From NCBI RefSeq assembly GCF_001552135.1, contig NZ_BCQP01000042.1:1-64000 (forward strand): 64,000 bases of DNA. The letters are read 5' to 3'. The position numbers and the translations under genes are program-made. Below are positions 32,324 through 40,834 of this stretch, piece after piece. The number at the start of each line of letters is the position of its first letter. Within the stretch, counting starts at the first letter, position 1. The DNA comes from Actinomadura chibensis NBRC 106107. Lineage in GTDB: Bacteria > Actinomycetota > Actinomycetes > Streptosporangiales > Streptosporangiaceae. The notes beneath the pieces are model-generated. The model saw nothing but the letters and a program-made list of their open reading frames with translations. It ran no database searches and was not told the origin of the DNA.

Positions 32324-33055
32324 TTACGCGAACAGGTACGCGAAGACGGCGTCGCCGACCTGCCGGTCGTCGACCTCGGCGGTGTTGGCCTCCTCCCGCG
32401 CGTACTTCACCGCGGCCTGCAGCCGGTCCACCCGGTCGCGCAGCTCGTTCAGGCGCCGCGCGGGCAGCGCGCCGGAGAACGCGACCTTGGTCCAGGTGCC
32501 GACGACCACGTCCTCGGTGAACGTCTCGACCTGGGCCGGGTGCTTGTCGGTCGCCTCGTACAGGACGTGCGCCCGCGGGACCTTCTTCGTCCGGGACGTC
32601 TCGACCGGCTCGGCGCGCCACACGTCCTGGCTCTCGTCGTAGGTCCACGACTCGGCCGCGTCCAGGACGGGCAGGTTGTCGAGGACCGCGTGCAGCTCGT
32701 TGAGCTGCTTCTCCAGGAACAGCAGGTAGGTGACCGGGACGTCGGCGAGGACCGTGCGGCCGTCCACGACGACGTCGGCGCTCGCCGCGCGGTTCGCCCA
32801 GTCCTTCGTGGCGACGACGTCGAACAGCCGGGTGAGCGTCTTCGAGACGTCGCGGAGCGCGTTCTCCGACTTCACCTGGACCTTGGTCGACTCGGGCGGA
32901 AGGGTCTCGCCCTCCTCGTCCTTCGGACGGTAGACGCGCGAGATCCCCGACAGCAGCACCGGCTTCTGGAGCAGCCGCAGAACGTCCGCCACCTCGCGCT
33001 GGGCGCGGCTCTTCACGCCCTTTTCAATGGCGATGATCTGGTTGAGCTTTGCCAT
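32324..33055 (-). CDS. Conserved actinobacterial protein of unknown function, linked to the tRNA-like RNA
   Basis: 243 residues, soluble, mixed alpha/beta, no membrane helix. Starts MAKLNQIIAIEKGVKSRAQREV, contains QKPVLLSGISRVYRPKDEEGETLPPES, TKDWANRAASADVVVDG, VPVTYLLFLEKQLNELHAVLDNLPVLD, and ends GALPARRLNELRDRVDRLQAAVKYAREEANTAEV, a likely coiled coil. I recall near-identical proteins in Streptomyces and relatives, always without function; strong conservation over such distances implies an important role. ATG has GAAGGTGAG upstream. Being followed on the same strand by the permuted tRNA-like RNA, an RNA-binding or RNA-processing role is my inference only. Confidence 0.85.
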   Translation of the reverse strand: MAKLNQIIAIEKGVKSRAQREVADVLRLLQKPVLLSGISRVYRPKDEEGETLPPESTKVQVKSENALRDVSKTLTRLFDVVATKDWANRAASADVVVDGRTVLADVPVTYLLFLEKQLNELHAVLDNLPVLDAAESWTYDESQDVWRAEPVETSRTKKVPRAHVLYEATDKHPAQVETFTEDVVVGTWTKVAFSGALPARRLNELRDRVDRLQAAVKYAREEANTAEVDDRQVGDAVFAYLFA

Positions 33056-33177
33056 GGGTCATCTCACCTTCTCCCGTCAGGAACACGGTCAACGCTACTG
33101 AGGCCCGGCGAATATCCATAATGGTTTTCCGGCGAATCGCCTGCCCCGTGTCAGACGAAGTCTGTACAAATGTCGGT

Positions 33178-33714
33178 GTGACCGAATGGGACGGGGAATC
33201 GCTGGCGCGGCTGCGCGCCGCCGCACACCGCGGGGACGGCCGCGACGGGCTCGGCGCGCTGCGCGGGCGGCCGCTCGCCCCGGTGCTGCAATACGCGGGC
33301 GACGTGCTCGCCTTCGCGCTGGCCGAGCACGAGCCCGAGCCCGACGCGGAGCCGCTCGCCCGCGCCTGCCTCGACGCGCTGGAGGGACGCGGCCTGCCGG
33401 GCGACCCCGAGCTGGCCGCCGACCTCGCCGCCGCGCTCGGACGGCGGCCCGCGCCGCCGCTCGTCCCGCTGCCCGCCGACCTCGGCGCCGTGGCGGCGGC
33501 GCTGGACGACGGCGGCTCCCTCCTCGACCTGGAGCGCGGCGACGTCGTCCCCGCCGACGAGGCCGACGACCCCGCCGCCGACCCAGCCGAGGAGGCCGAC
33601 CGCTGGCTGCCGATCCCGCCGCTGCCCCTCCCCGAAGGGGAGGACGCCCGGCGCGGGGCGGCGCGCGGCTGGCTCGCCGCCCAGGGCTACCGCCCCGCCC
33701 CCCGCACGCTCTAA
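33178..33714 (+). CDS. Hypothetical protein with UPF0158-like C-terminal half
   Basis: 178 residues, acidic and Ala-rich. The first 90 residues are helical (LARLRAAAHRGDG, LQYAGDVLAFALAEHE). ALDDGGSLLDLERGDVVPADEADDP ... DRWLPIPPL resembles the UPF0158 pattern (a turn with DxxTGEV followed by a RyxxIP strand), then RGWLAAQGYRP. Function unknown. The GTG start is only about 12 nt after TACAAAT, a good -10 box, so the mRNA is probably leaderless. A CAGACGAAGTCTG inverted repeat lies just upstream. Divergent from the tRNA-like RNA-associated gene; its stop overlaps the convergent lysX stop by 3 nt. Confidence 0.7.
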   Translation: MTEWDGESLARLRAAAHRGDGRDGLGALRGRPLAPVLQYAGDVLAFALAEHEPEPDAEPLARACLDALEGRGLPGDPELAADLAAALGRRPAPPLVPLPADLGAVAAALDDGGSLLDLERGDVVPADEADDPAADPAEEADRWLPIPPLPLPEGEDARRGAARGWLAAQGYRPAPRTL

Positions 33715-36700
33715 GACCCCGGGCGGACCAGCGGGAACGGGATCGTCTCGCGGATGCTCCGCCCGGTCAGCGTGATCAGCAGCCGGTCGATGCCCATGCC
33801 CATCCCGCCCGCCGGGGGCATGGCGTACTCCAGGGCGCGGAGGAAGTCCTCGTCCAGCTCCATGGCCTCCGGGTCGCCGCCCGCCGCCTGGAGCGACTGC
33901 TCGGTGAGGCGCTGCCGCTGCAGGATCGGGTCGATCAGCTCCGAGTAGGCGGTGCCGAGCTCCATCCCGAAGACGATCAGGTCCCACTTCTCGGCGAGCC
34001 GCGCGTCGGCCCGGTGCGGCCGGGTCAGCGGGGACGTCTCCGCCGGATAGTCCCGGACGAACGTCGGCGCCGCCAGCGTCCCCTCGACCAGCGCCTCGAA
34101 CAGCTCCTGGACGATCTTCCCCTGCCCCCACTGCGGGTCGGCGTTCAGCCCGCGCCGCTCGGCGTACCCGCGCACGACCGGGGCCGGGGTGTCCGGCGTG
34201 ACCTCCTCGCCCAGCGCCTCCGACACCGACCCGTACACGGTGATCTCCCGCCACGGCTCGGCGAGGTCGTGCTCGGCCCCGTCCCGGACGACGACCGTGG
34301 TGCCGAGCGCGGCCCGCGCCGCGTCCGTCACGAGCGAGCGCGTCAGCTCGGCCATCGTGTCGTAGTCGCCGTACGGCTCGTACGCCTCCAGCATCGTGAA
34401 CTCGGGATTGTGCTTCGGCGAGACGCCCTCGTTGCGGAAGTTGCGGTTCAGCTCGAAGACGCGTCCGACCCCGCCGACGAGCAGCCGTTTCAGATACAGC
34501 TCGGGCGCGATCCGCAGGTAGAGCTGCAGGTTGTAGGCGTTCATGCGGGTCGTGAACGGGCGCGCGGCCGCGCCGCCGTGGACGGGCTGGAGCATCGGCG
34601 TCTCGACTTCGAGGTAGCCGCGCGCGCGCAGCCCGTCCCGGACGGCGGCGACCGCGTCGCCGCGCATCCGCAGCATCCGGCGCGCCTCGTCGTTGACGAT
34701 GAAGTCGACGTACCGCTGCCGCACCCGGGCCTCCGGGTCGGACAGCCCGCTGCTCTTGTTCGGCAGCGGCCGCAGGCACTTGGCCGCGAGCCGCCACGAC
34801 TCGGCGCGCACCGACAGCTCGCCGCGCCGGGACGTGACGACCTCCCCGCTCACGCCCACCTGGTCGCCGAGGTCGATCAGCTTCTTCCAGTGCCGCAGCG
34901 ACTCGTCGCCGAGCGCGTCCGCGGTGAGCATGACCTGGAGGTCGCCGGTCTCGTCGCGCAGCGTGACGAAGATCAGCCTGCCGTGCTCGCGGGCGAGGAC
35001 GACCCGTCCGGCGACCGCGACCCGCTCCCCGGTGCGGGCGTCGGGCGCGAGGTCGGGGAACCGCTCGCGGATCCCGGCGGCGAAGTCGGTGCGCTCGAAG
35101 CCGAGCGCGTACGGCTCCATCCCGGCGGCCCGGATCTCCTCCAGCTTGGCGTGCCTGACCCGCTCCTGCTCCGACAGCCGGCGCTGCGGCGCGCGGGCGG
35201 CGTCGGCCGCGTCCTCGATCTCCTTGATCCGCTGGACGAGGTCGGCGGAGGGGACCATCGCGGCGGCGCGGTCCAGCTTCGGCCGGTTCAGGTTCGGCAG
35301 GAACCCCTCGGCGCGGGCGTAGGCGAGCCCGAGCCGCAGGACGTCCCGGCCGTGCGTGTAGCAGACGTAGCGCGGCCGCCAGTGCGGCAGGTACTTGGAG
35401 TTCGCCAGGTACAGCGATTCGAGCTGCCAGAACTTCGACGCGAACGACAGGAACCGGTAGTAGAGCCGCGCGACCGGCCCCGCGCCGATCGACGAGCCCT
35501 GCGCGAACGCCTTGCGCAGCATCGCGAAGTTCAGCGAGAGCTGCTGCGCGCCGACGGCCGCCGCCTTCTCCGCGAGCTTCGCGACCATGTACTCGTTCAG
35601 GCCGTTCTCCGCGAGCCGGTCGCGGCGCATCAGGTCGAGCGACAGCCCCGTCCGCCCCCACGGGACGAAGCTGAGCAGCCCGCGCAGCTCGCCCTCGGCG
35701 TCGAACGCCTCGACCATGACGCAGCGGCCGTCGGTCGGGTCGCCGAGGCGGCCGAGCGCCATCGAGAAGCCGCGCTCGGTGTCGTCGCCGCGCCAGGCGT
35801 CCGCGCTGCGGATGAGCTTCGCCATCTCCCACGCCGGGATCTGCGAGTGCCGCCTGATCCGGACGGTGTACCCGGCCCGCTCCACCCGCCGGACGGCCTG
35901 GCGGACCTGGCGCATCTCCCGCCCGTCCAGGTTGAAGTCGGTGAGGTCGATGATGGCCTCGTCGCCGAGTTCGAGGGCGTCGAAGCCGTGCCGCCGGTAG
36001 ATGTGCGCGGCGCGCTCCCCGACGCTGACCGCGCCCGGGATCCAGGCGTGCGCGCGGCACTCGGCGAGCCACGCCTCGATCGCCTGGTCCCACGACTCGG
36101 GGTCGCCGAGCGGGTCGCCGCTGGCGAGCGAGACCGACCCCTCCACCCGGTAGGCGATCGCGGCCTTGCCGTTCGGCGCGATCATGATGTCCTTGTCGCG
36201 GCGCAGCGCGAAGTAGCCGAGGGAGTCCTGGTCGCCGTACTCGGCGAGCAGCGCGCGGGCGGCGAGCTCCTCACGCGGGCGCAGCACGGGGTCGCGCCGA
36301 CCCGGCTTGAACAGCGCCCAGAACGTGACGAGCAGCAGCCCGGTGCCGAGCACCCAGAGGATCGCGTCCACCGCGAACGGGACGTTCACGTTGATCGGCT
36401 TGCCGCTGACCCGCGGCCCGAGGACGGTCTGCGAGATCGCGTAGAGCGGGTGCGTCCAGAGGTCGCCGTGCCGGTTCCGGTCGGTCATGTTGACCAGCAG
36501 CGTGCCGATCCCGAGGGTCACGATCAGCGTGCCGATGAACACGAGCGTGGCCAGCCTGCGGTTCGCGCGGTCCGGCAGCGTGGTGAACTGCCCGCGCGCG
36601 GAGATCAGCAGGACGAGCACCGCGAGGTAGACGCCCGCGCTGACGATCAGGCCGATCGGCGTCGGCTTCTCCGGGCTGATCAGCGTGGTCAGCAGGGCCG

Positions 36701-37085
36701 TCACGCCGAGCGCCGTCGGCAGGCAGAAGATCGCCACGAGGATCCGCCAGGCGGCCTTCTTGCGCCGCCTGATCCCCATCGACAGCAGGATCCACACGAG
36801 CCCGATGGGCACGCTCGGGAACCAGCCGAGGTAGCCGATCCAGCGCAACGCCCAGATATCGGCTATCTCAAGGATGAGACCATAGGAGACCCACGCGAGG
36901 AGCGAGAGGATCCCGGAGAGGCGCGTGTACCAGAAGAAGATCGTCGGTGCGGCCTGGATCAGCCGTCCCCATTCGCCGCGCAGGCCGCCGCGCGGCTCGT
37001 GCGGGTCGTGCGGGTCCCGTCCCGGCGCGTTCCCCCGGTCGCCGTGCGGTGCTGCCTTCTTATTCGTCACGGGTGTCACGTCCAC
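33711..37085 (-). CDS. lysX: LysX: phosphatidylglycerol lysyltransferase fused to lysyl-tRNA synthetase
   Basis: About 1124 residues. N-terminal membrane part with six or more helices, then an MprF-type DUF2156 transferase domain (DSLGYFALRRDKDIMIAPNGKAAIAYRV ... GRTGLSLDLMRRD ... LSLNFAMLRKAFA). The C-terminal 510 residues are a class II LysRS: OB-fold RVAVAGRVVLAREHG, motif 2 FRNEGVSPKHNPEFTMLEAYEPYGDY, and motif 3 GMGMGIDRLLITLTG. It charges tRNA-Lys and moves Lys onto phosphatidylglycerol, giving cationic lipid that protects against cationic peptides. GTG at 37085 is my choice; the start is uncertain, as a longer frame to 37220 would run into the divergent kinase promoter. Confidence 0.92.
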   Translation of the reverse strand: MDVTPVTNKKAAPHGDRGNAPGRDPHDPHEPRGGLRGEWGRLIQAAPTIFFWYTRLSGILSLLAWVSYGLILEIADIWALRWIGYLGWFPSVPIGLVWILLSMGIRRRKKAAWRILVAIFCLPTALGVTALLTTLISPEKPTPIGLIVSAGVYLAVLVLLISARGQFTTLPDRANRRLATLVFIGTLIVTLGIGTLLVNMTDRNRHGDLWTHPLYAISQTVLGPRVSGKPINVNVPFAVDAILWVLGTGLLLVTFWALFKPGRRDPVLRPREELAARALLAEYGDQDSLGYFALRRDKDIMIAPNGKAAIAYRVEGSVSLASGDPLGDPESWDQAIEAWLAECRAHAWIPGAVSVGERAAHIYRRHGFDALELGDEAIIDLTDFNLDGREMRQVRQAVRRVERAGYTVRIRRHSQIPAWEMAKLIRSADAWRGDDTERGFSMALGRLGDPTDGRCVMVEAFDAEGELRGLLSFVPWGRTGLSLDLMRRDRLAENGLNEYMVAKLAEKAAAVGAQQLSLNFAMLRKAFAQGSSIGAGPVARLYYRFLSFASKFWQLESLYLANSKYLPHWRPRYVCYTHGRDVLRLGLAYARAEGFLPNLNRPKLDRAAAMVPSADLVQRIKEIEDAADAARAPQRRLSEQERVRHAKLEEIRAAGMEPYALGFERTDFAAGIRERFPDLAPDARTGERVAVAGRVVLAREHGRLIFVTLRDETGDLQVMLTADALGDESLRHWKKLIDLGDQVGVSGEVVTSRRGELSVRAESWRLAAKCLRPLPNKSSGLSDPEARVRQRYVDFIVNDEARRMLRMRGDAVAAVRDGLRARGYLEVETPMLQPVHGGAAARPFTTRMNAYNLQLYLRIAPELYLKRLLVGGVGRVFELNRNFRNEGVSPKHNPEFTMLEAYEPYGDYDTMAELTRSLVTDAARAALGTTVVVRDGAEHDLAEPWREITVYGSVSEALGEEVTPDTPAPVVRGYAERRGLNADPQWGQGKIVQELFEALVEGTLAAPTFVRDYPAETSPLTRPHRADARLAEKWDLIVFGMELGTAYSELIDPILQRQRLTEQSLQAAGGDPEAMELDEDFLRALEYAMPPAGGMGMGIDRLLITLTGRSIRETIPFPLVRPGS

Positions 37086-37213
37086 CACGCTTCCGTCGGC
37101 GCGTGCCCGTCCGGCGGCGAACCTCAAGGTGGGGCCGGACGTCGTACGAGTAGGGGGATGTGGCTTGCAAGCTCGGTCCAAGGTTGTCAGCAAAAGTCGA
37201 TATGGTCGCGGAT

Positions 37214-39136
37214 ATGCCAAATGAACCCACCGGTGAGCGGTTGCTCGCCCGCCGCTACCGCCTGGTGACCCAGGTGGGCCGGGGCGGCATGGGGACGGTC
37301 TGGCAGGCGCACGATGAGGTCCTCGGTCGTGACGTTGCGGTGAAGGAGGTCATCCTCCCGCATGGTCTCACCGATGAGGAACGCGCCGTCCACCACAAGC
37401 GCACGTTCCGTGAGGCGCGCACCGCGGCCCGGCTCGGCCACCCCGGCGTCGTCACCGTCTACGACGTCGTGGAGGAGGACGACCGCCCCTGGATCATCAT
37501 GGAGCTGATCAGGGCGCGCTCCCTCGACCAGGTGATCAAACAGGAGGGCCCGCTGGAGGCCCGCCGCGCCGCGGAGATCGGCCGGCAGATGCTCGCCGCG
37601 CTGCACGCCGCGCACGAGGCCGGCGTGCTGCACCGCGACGTCAAGCCCAGCAACGTGCTGATCACCGGCACCGGGCGCATGGGCGAGCGCGCCGTGCTCA
37701 CCGACTTCGGCATCGCGACCGCGTCCGGCGACGCCACCCTCACGCAGACGGGCCTCGTCATGGGCTCGCCCGCCTACATCGCGCCCGAGCGTGCGCGCGG
37801 GCGTGTCGCGGGGCCCGCGTCCGACCTGTGGTCGCTCGGCGTGACCCTGTACGCGATGCTGCACGGCAAGTCGCCGTTCGAGCGTCCCGAGCCGATGGCC
37901 GCGCTGGTCGCGGTCATCTCCGAGGAGCCCGACCCGCCGGAGAAGGGCGGCCGGCTCATCCCGGTCATCGAGGGGCTGCTGCAGAAGAACCCCGACCAGC
38001 GGATGGAGGCCATCGAGGCGGGCGCGCTGCTGGACGACATCGTCCGCCAGGAGACCATCGACACGCAGCGCACGATGGCCGTCGAGTACACGGCCGACGA
38101 CCTCCCGCCCGCCGCCGGGCCGGGCGCGGGCTCGCCCGCCGAGACCGTCGTCGAGCCGCCCGCCGCCGGGGCGGCGGGCGCCCGTCCCGACCAGTTGACC
38201 AGCTTCGACCTCCCGCCCGGCGCCGCCGCGTCCGGGCCCGCGCCCGCGGGGAAGGCCGGGAAGGCGGGGCCGAACGAGACCACGCCCGACCCCGACCGCG
38301 TGTCGTCCTGGCGGTCGTCGTCCGGTCCCCGGACCGAGCCGGTCGGCAGCACGATGCCCACCCGCCGCGGGGCGGTGAACCGCGCGCCCGGCGCAGCCGA
38401 CCAGGGGCTGGCCGACCACGAGGGGACGCACTTCCCGCCGACGACGCACGGAGGCGGCGGCGGACGCCCGGCGCTCGCGTCCAACCGCAACGTGCTGATC
38501 GTGGCGGCGGCGGTGCTGGTGATCATCATGGTCGTCGCCGGGATCGCGCTGGCGAGCGGCGGCAAGGGCGGCGAGCGGGCCCGCAAGGAGGGCGCGACCA
38601 CCCCGGCGACCGGCGGCAGGGCCTCGGCCGCGCCGCCCCCGTCGGCGAAGCCGAGCGGCACGCCGGGCGTCGGCGTCCCCGCCGGGTACCGGACGCACAA
38701 GGACCGCAGCGGCTACAGCCTCTCCGTCCCGGAGAAGTGGACGGGCCCCGAGCGCAGGAACGGCGGCGACTTCTACTACGCGCCCGGCCGCGGAACCTAC
38801 ATCCAGATCGACCAGACCGACGATCCCGGCAAGAGCGCGATCGGCGACTGGCGGCGGCAGGAGCGCGGCGGCGCCGGCTTCCGCGGCTACAAGAAGATCG
38901 ACATCAGGCCGACCGGCGACCACCCGCCCGTCCCCGACACCGGGAAGGGCAAGAAGTCCGCCGACTGGGAGTTCACCTTCGACGCGGACGGCGGCCGCAT
39001 GCACATCCTGAACCGCGGCTTCGTCGCGAACGGGCACGGCTACGCGATCCTGCTCTGCGCGCCCGACAAGGACTGGGAGAAGGTACTCGCCGACCTGCAG
39101 CCCGTCTACCGCCTCTTCACGCCCGCGGGCGACTGA
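37214..39136 (+). CDS. Serine/threonine kinase 1 of a tandem trio
   Basis: 640 residues. Kinase domain about 15-280: VGRGGMGTVWQAHD, Lys in DVAVKEVILP, HRDVKPSN, DFGIATASGDATLTQTG, GSPAYIAPERA. A Pro/Ala-rich segment follows, one helix (NVLIVAAAVLVIIMVVAGIALA, about 430-451) and an extracellular domain (RSGYSLSVPEKWTGPERRNGG ... ADWEFTFDADGGRMHILNRGFVANGHGYAILL) of the same type as the second kinase. ATG at 37214 is used because the glycine-loop spacing fits; no clear ribosome site is seen, so a leaderless start is possible. Divergent from lysX; the next kinase starts on its last base. Confidence 0.88.
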   Translation: MPNEPTGERLLARRYRLVTQVGRGGMGTVWQAHDEVLGRDVAVKEVILPHGLTDEERAVHHKRTFREARTAARLGHPGVVTVYDVVEEDDRPWIIMELIRARSLDQVIKQEGPLEARRAAEIGRQMLAALHAAHEAGVLHRDVKPSNVLITGTGRMGERAVLTDFGIATASGDATLTQTGLVMGSPAYIAPERARGRVAGPASDLWSLGVTLYAMLHGKSPFERPEPMAALVAVISEEPDPPEKGGRLIPVIEGLLQKNPDQRMEAIEAGALLDDIVRQETIDTQRTMAVEYTADDLPPAAGPGAGSPAETVVEPPAAGAAGARPDQLTSFDLPPGAAASGPAPAGKAGKAGPNETTPDPDRVSSWRSSSGPRTEPVGSTMPTRRGAVNRAPGAADQGLADHEGTHFPPTTHGGGGGRPALASNRNVLIVAAAVLVIIMVVAGIALASGGKGGERARKEGATTPATGGRASAAPPPSAKPSGTPGVGVPAGYRTHKDRSGYSLSVPEKWTGPERRNGGDFYYAPGRGTYIQIDQTDDPGKSAIGDWRRQERGGAGFRGYKKIDIRPTGDHPPVPDTGKGKKSADWEFTFDADGGRMHILNRGFVANGHGYAILLCAPDKDWEKVLADLQPVYRLFTPAGD

Positions 39137-40812
39137 TGGAGGGGCGCGTCCTCGCCGGTCGGTACCGGCTGGAGTCCGTGGTCGGCCGCGGCGGCATGGG
39201 CACCGTGTGGCGGGCCCGCGACGAGACCCTCGACCGGGAGGTCGCGGTCAAGGAGGTCGTCCTGCCCGCCGGGCTGAGCGACGAGGAGCGCGACAACCGG
39301 CACCGCCGCACGCTGCGGGAGGCCCGCGCGTCCGCGCGGCTGAACCACCCGGGCGTGGTGACCGTCCACGACGTGGTCGACGAGGATGGCCGCCCCTGGA
39401 TCGTGATGGAGCTGGTCCGGGCCCGCTCCCTCCAGGACATCGTCGACGAGGACGGCCCGCTCCCGCCCGGCCGCGTCGCGACGATCGGCCGCCAGGTCGC
39501 GGGCGCGCTGCGCGCCGCGCACGCGATCGGCATCCTGCACCGCGACGTGAAGCCCGCGAACGTGCTCGTCGGCGACGACGACCGCGCCGTGCTCACCGAC
39601 TTCGGCATCGCGCAGATGGCGGGCGACGCGACGCTCACCGCCACCGGGATGGTGATGGGCTCGCCCGCGTACATGTCGCCGGAGCGGATCAACGGCGACC
39701 CGGCGATCCCCGCGTCCGACCTGTGGGCGCTCGGCGCGACCCTCTACGCCGCGACCGAGGGCCGCGCCCCGCACCACCGCAGCGACGCGATGGCCGTGCT
39801 CGCCGCGATCATGACGCAGGACGTCCCGCCGGCGCGGAACGCGGGGCCGCTCGCGCCCGTCCTCACCGGGCTGCTCGACCGCGACCCGGTCCGGCGGATG
39901 AGCGGCGCCGAGGCCGAGGACGCGCTGGCGGCGGTCGCGAACGGGCACGCCGCCGGGCTGGCCGCCGTCCAGATCGCGTCGCACGAGGCCACGTCGGTGG
40001 ACGGCCCCACGGTCGGGCACGCGGCGCCGCCCCCGCCGCCGACCTTCCCGCCGGCGCCGCTGTCGGTCCCCGTGCCCCCGCCGCCCGACCACATGACCAC
40101 GCAGTACCCGCCGGGCACCGGGGGCCAGTGGACGCCCGCCCACCCGGCCGCGGCGCCGCGGCGGCGGTCGGCGGTCGTCCCGGTCGTGGCGGGCGCGGTC
40201 GCGGCGGCGGCCGTCCTGGCGGTCGCCGGGTTCCTGCTGTGGCCGGAGAAGGACGCCTCCGGCGGCGCGCGGGGCGCGGGCCAGTCGCCGACCGTCATCG
40301 AGCAGCCGACGACGCCGACGACGCCGAGCGCGCCGCCGCCGACGCCGTCCGTCCCGCCGCGGACGCCCCTCCCGGACGGCATGACCCCGGCGGCCGGCAC
40401 CGGCTACACGATCGGCGTCCCGCGCGGGTGGCGGCGCTCCGAGCAGGGCAGCAGCGTCGTCTGGACCGATCCCGTGACCAGCGCCTACGTCCAGGTCGAC
40501 CGCACCCCGTGGACGGGCGACCCCTACCAGCACTGGGTCACCTGGGAGCGGGAGGCCATCGCGGACGGCAAGCTCAAGGGCTTCCAGCGCGTCGCGCCGA
40601 TCACCAGCACCACGGCCGCGGGGTATCCCGCCGCCGACATCGAGTTCACCTGGTCCCGGTCGGGGGGCCTCACCCGGGCGCGCGACCGCGGTGTGATGGC
40701 GGACGGCCGGGCGTACGCTGTCATCGTCGCGGTTCCCGCGTCCCAGTGGAACGAGAACGAGACGCTCGTGAAGAATGTTCTCGACACGTTCCGTCCCTCC
40801 GGGGTGGGATGA
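39136..40812 (+). CDS. Serine/threonine kinase 2 of the trio
   Basis: 558 residues. Kinase domain about 8-265 (VGRGGMGTVWRARD, VAVKEVVLPAGL, HRDVKPANV, DFGIAQMAGDATLTATG, SPAYMSPERI). Proline-rich linker, one helix (AVVPVVAGAVAAAAVLAVAGFLLW, about 350-373), then an extracellular domain (TGYTIGVPRGWRRSEQGSSVVWTDP ... AADIEFTWSRSGGLTRARDRGVMADGRAYAVIVAVP). The outer domain is a diverged copy of that in kinase 1. The start overlaps the upstream stop by one base (TGATG), so translation is coupled. Confidence 0.88.
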   Translation: MEGRVLAGRYRLESVVGRGGMGTVWRARDETLDREVAVKEVVLPAGLSDEERDNRHRRTLREARASARLNHPGVVTVHDVVDEDGRPWIVMELVRARSLQDIVDEDGPLPPGRVATIGRQVAGALRAAHAIGILHRDVKPANVLVGDDDRAVLTDFGIAQMAGDATLTATGMVMGSPAYMSPERINGDPAIPASDLWALGATLYAATEGRAPHHRSDAMAVLAAIMTQDVPPARNAGPLAPVLTGLLDRDPVRRMSGAEAEDALAAVANGHAAGLAAVQIASHEATSVDGPTVGHAAPPPPPTFPPAPLSVPVPPPPDHMTTQYPPGTGGQWTPAHPAAAPRRRSAVVPVVAGAVAAAAVLAVAGFLLWPEKDASGGARGAGQSPTVIEQPTTPTTPSAPPPTPSVPPRTPLPDGMTPAAGTGYTIGVPRGWRRSEQGSSVVWTDPVTSAYVQVDRTPWTGDPYQHWVTWEREAIADGKLKGFQRVAPITSTTAAGYPAADIEFTWSRSGGLTRARDRGVMADGRAYAVIVAVPASQWNENETLVKNVLDTFRPSGVG

Positions 40813-40834
40813 CCAGCGGGGGGACCCTCTAGCC

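Noticed and set aside
33186..37268. A 1360-codon plus-strand frame antisense to lysX
   Set aside because: It has no recognisable motif, and the minus strand encodes a full LysX with all LysRS motifs.
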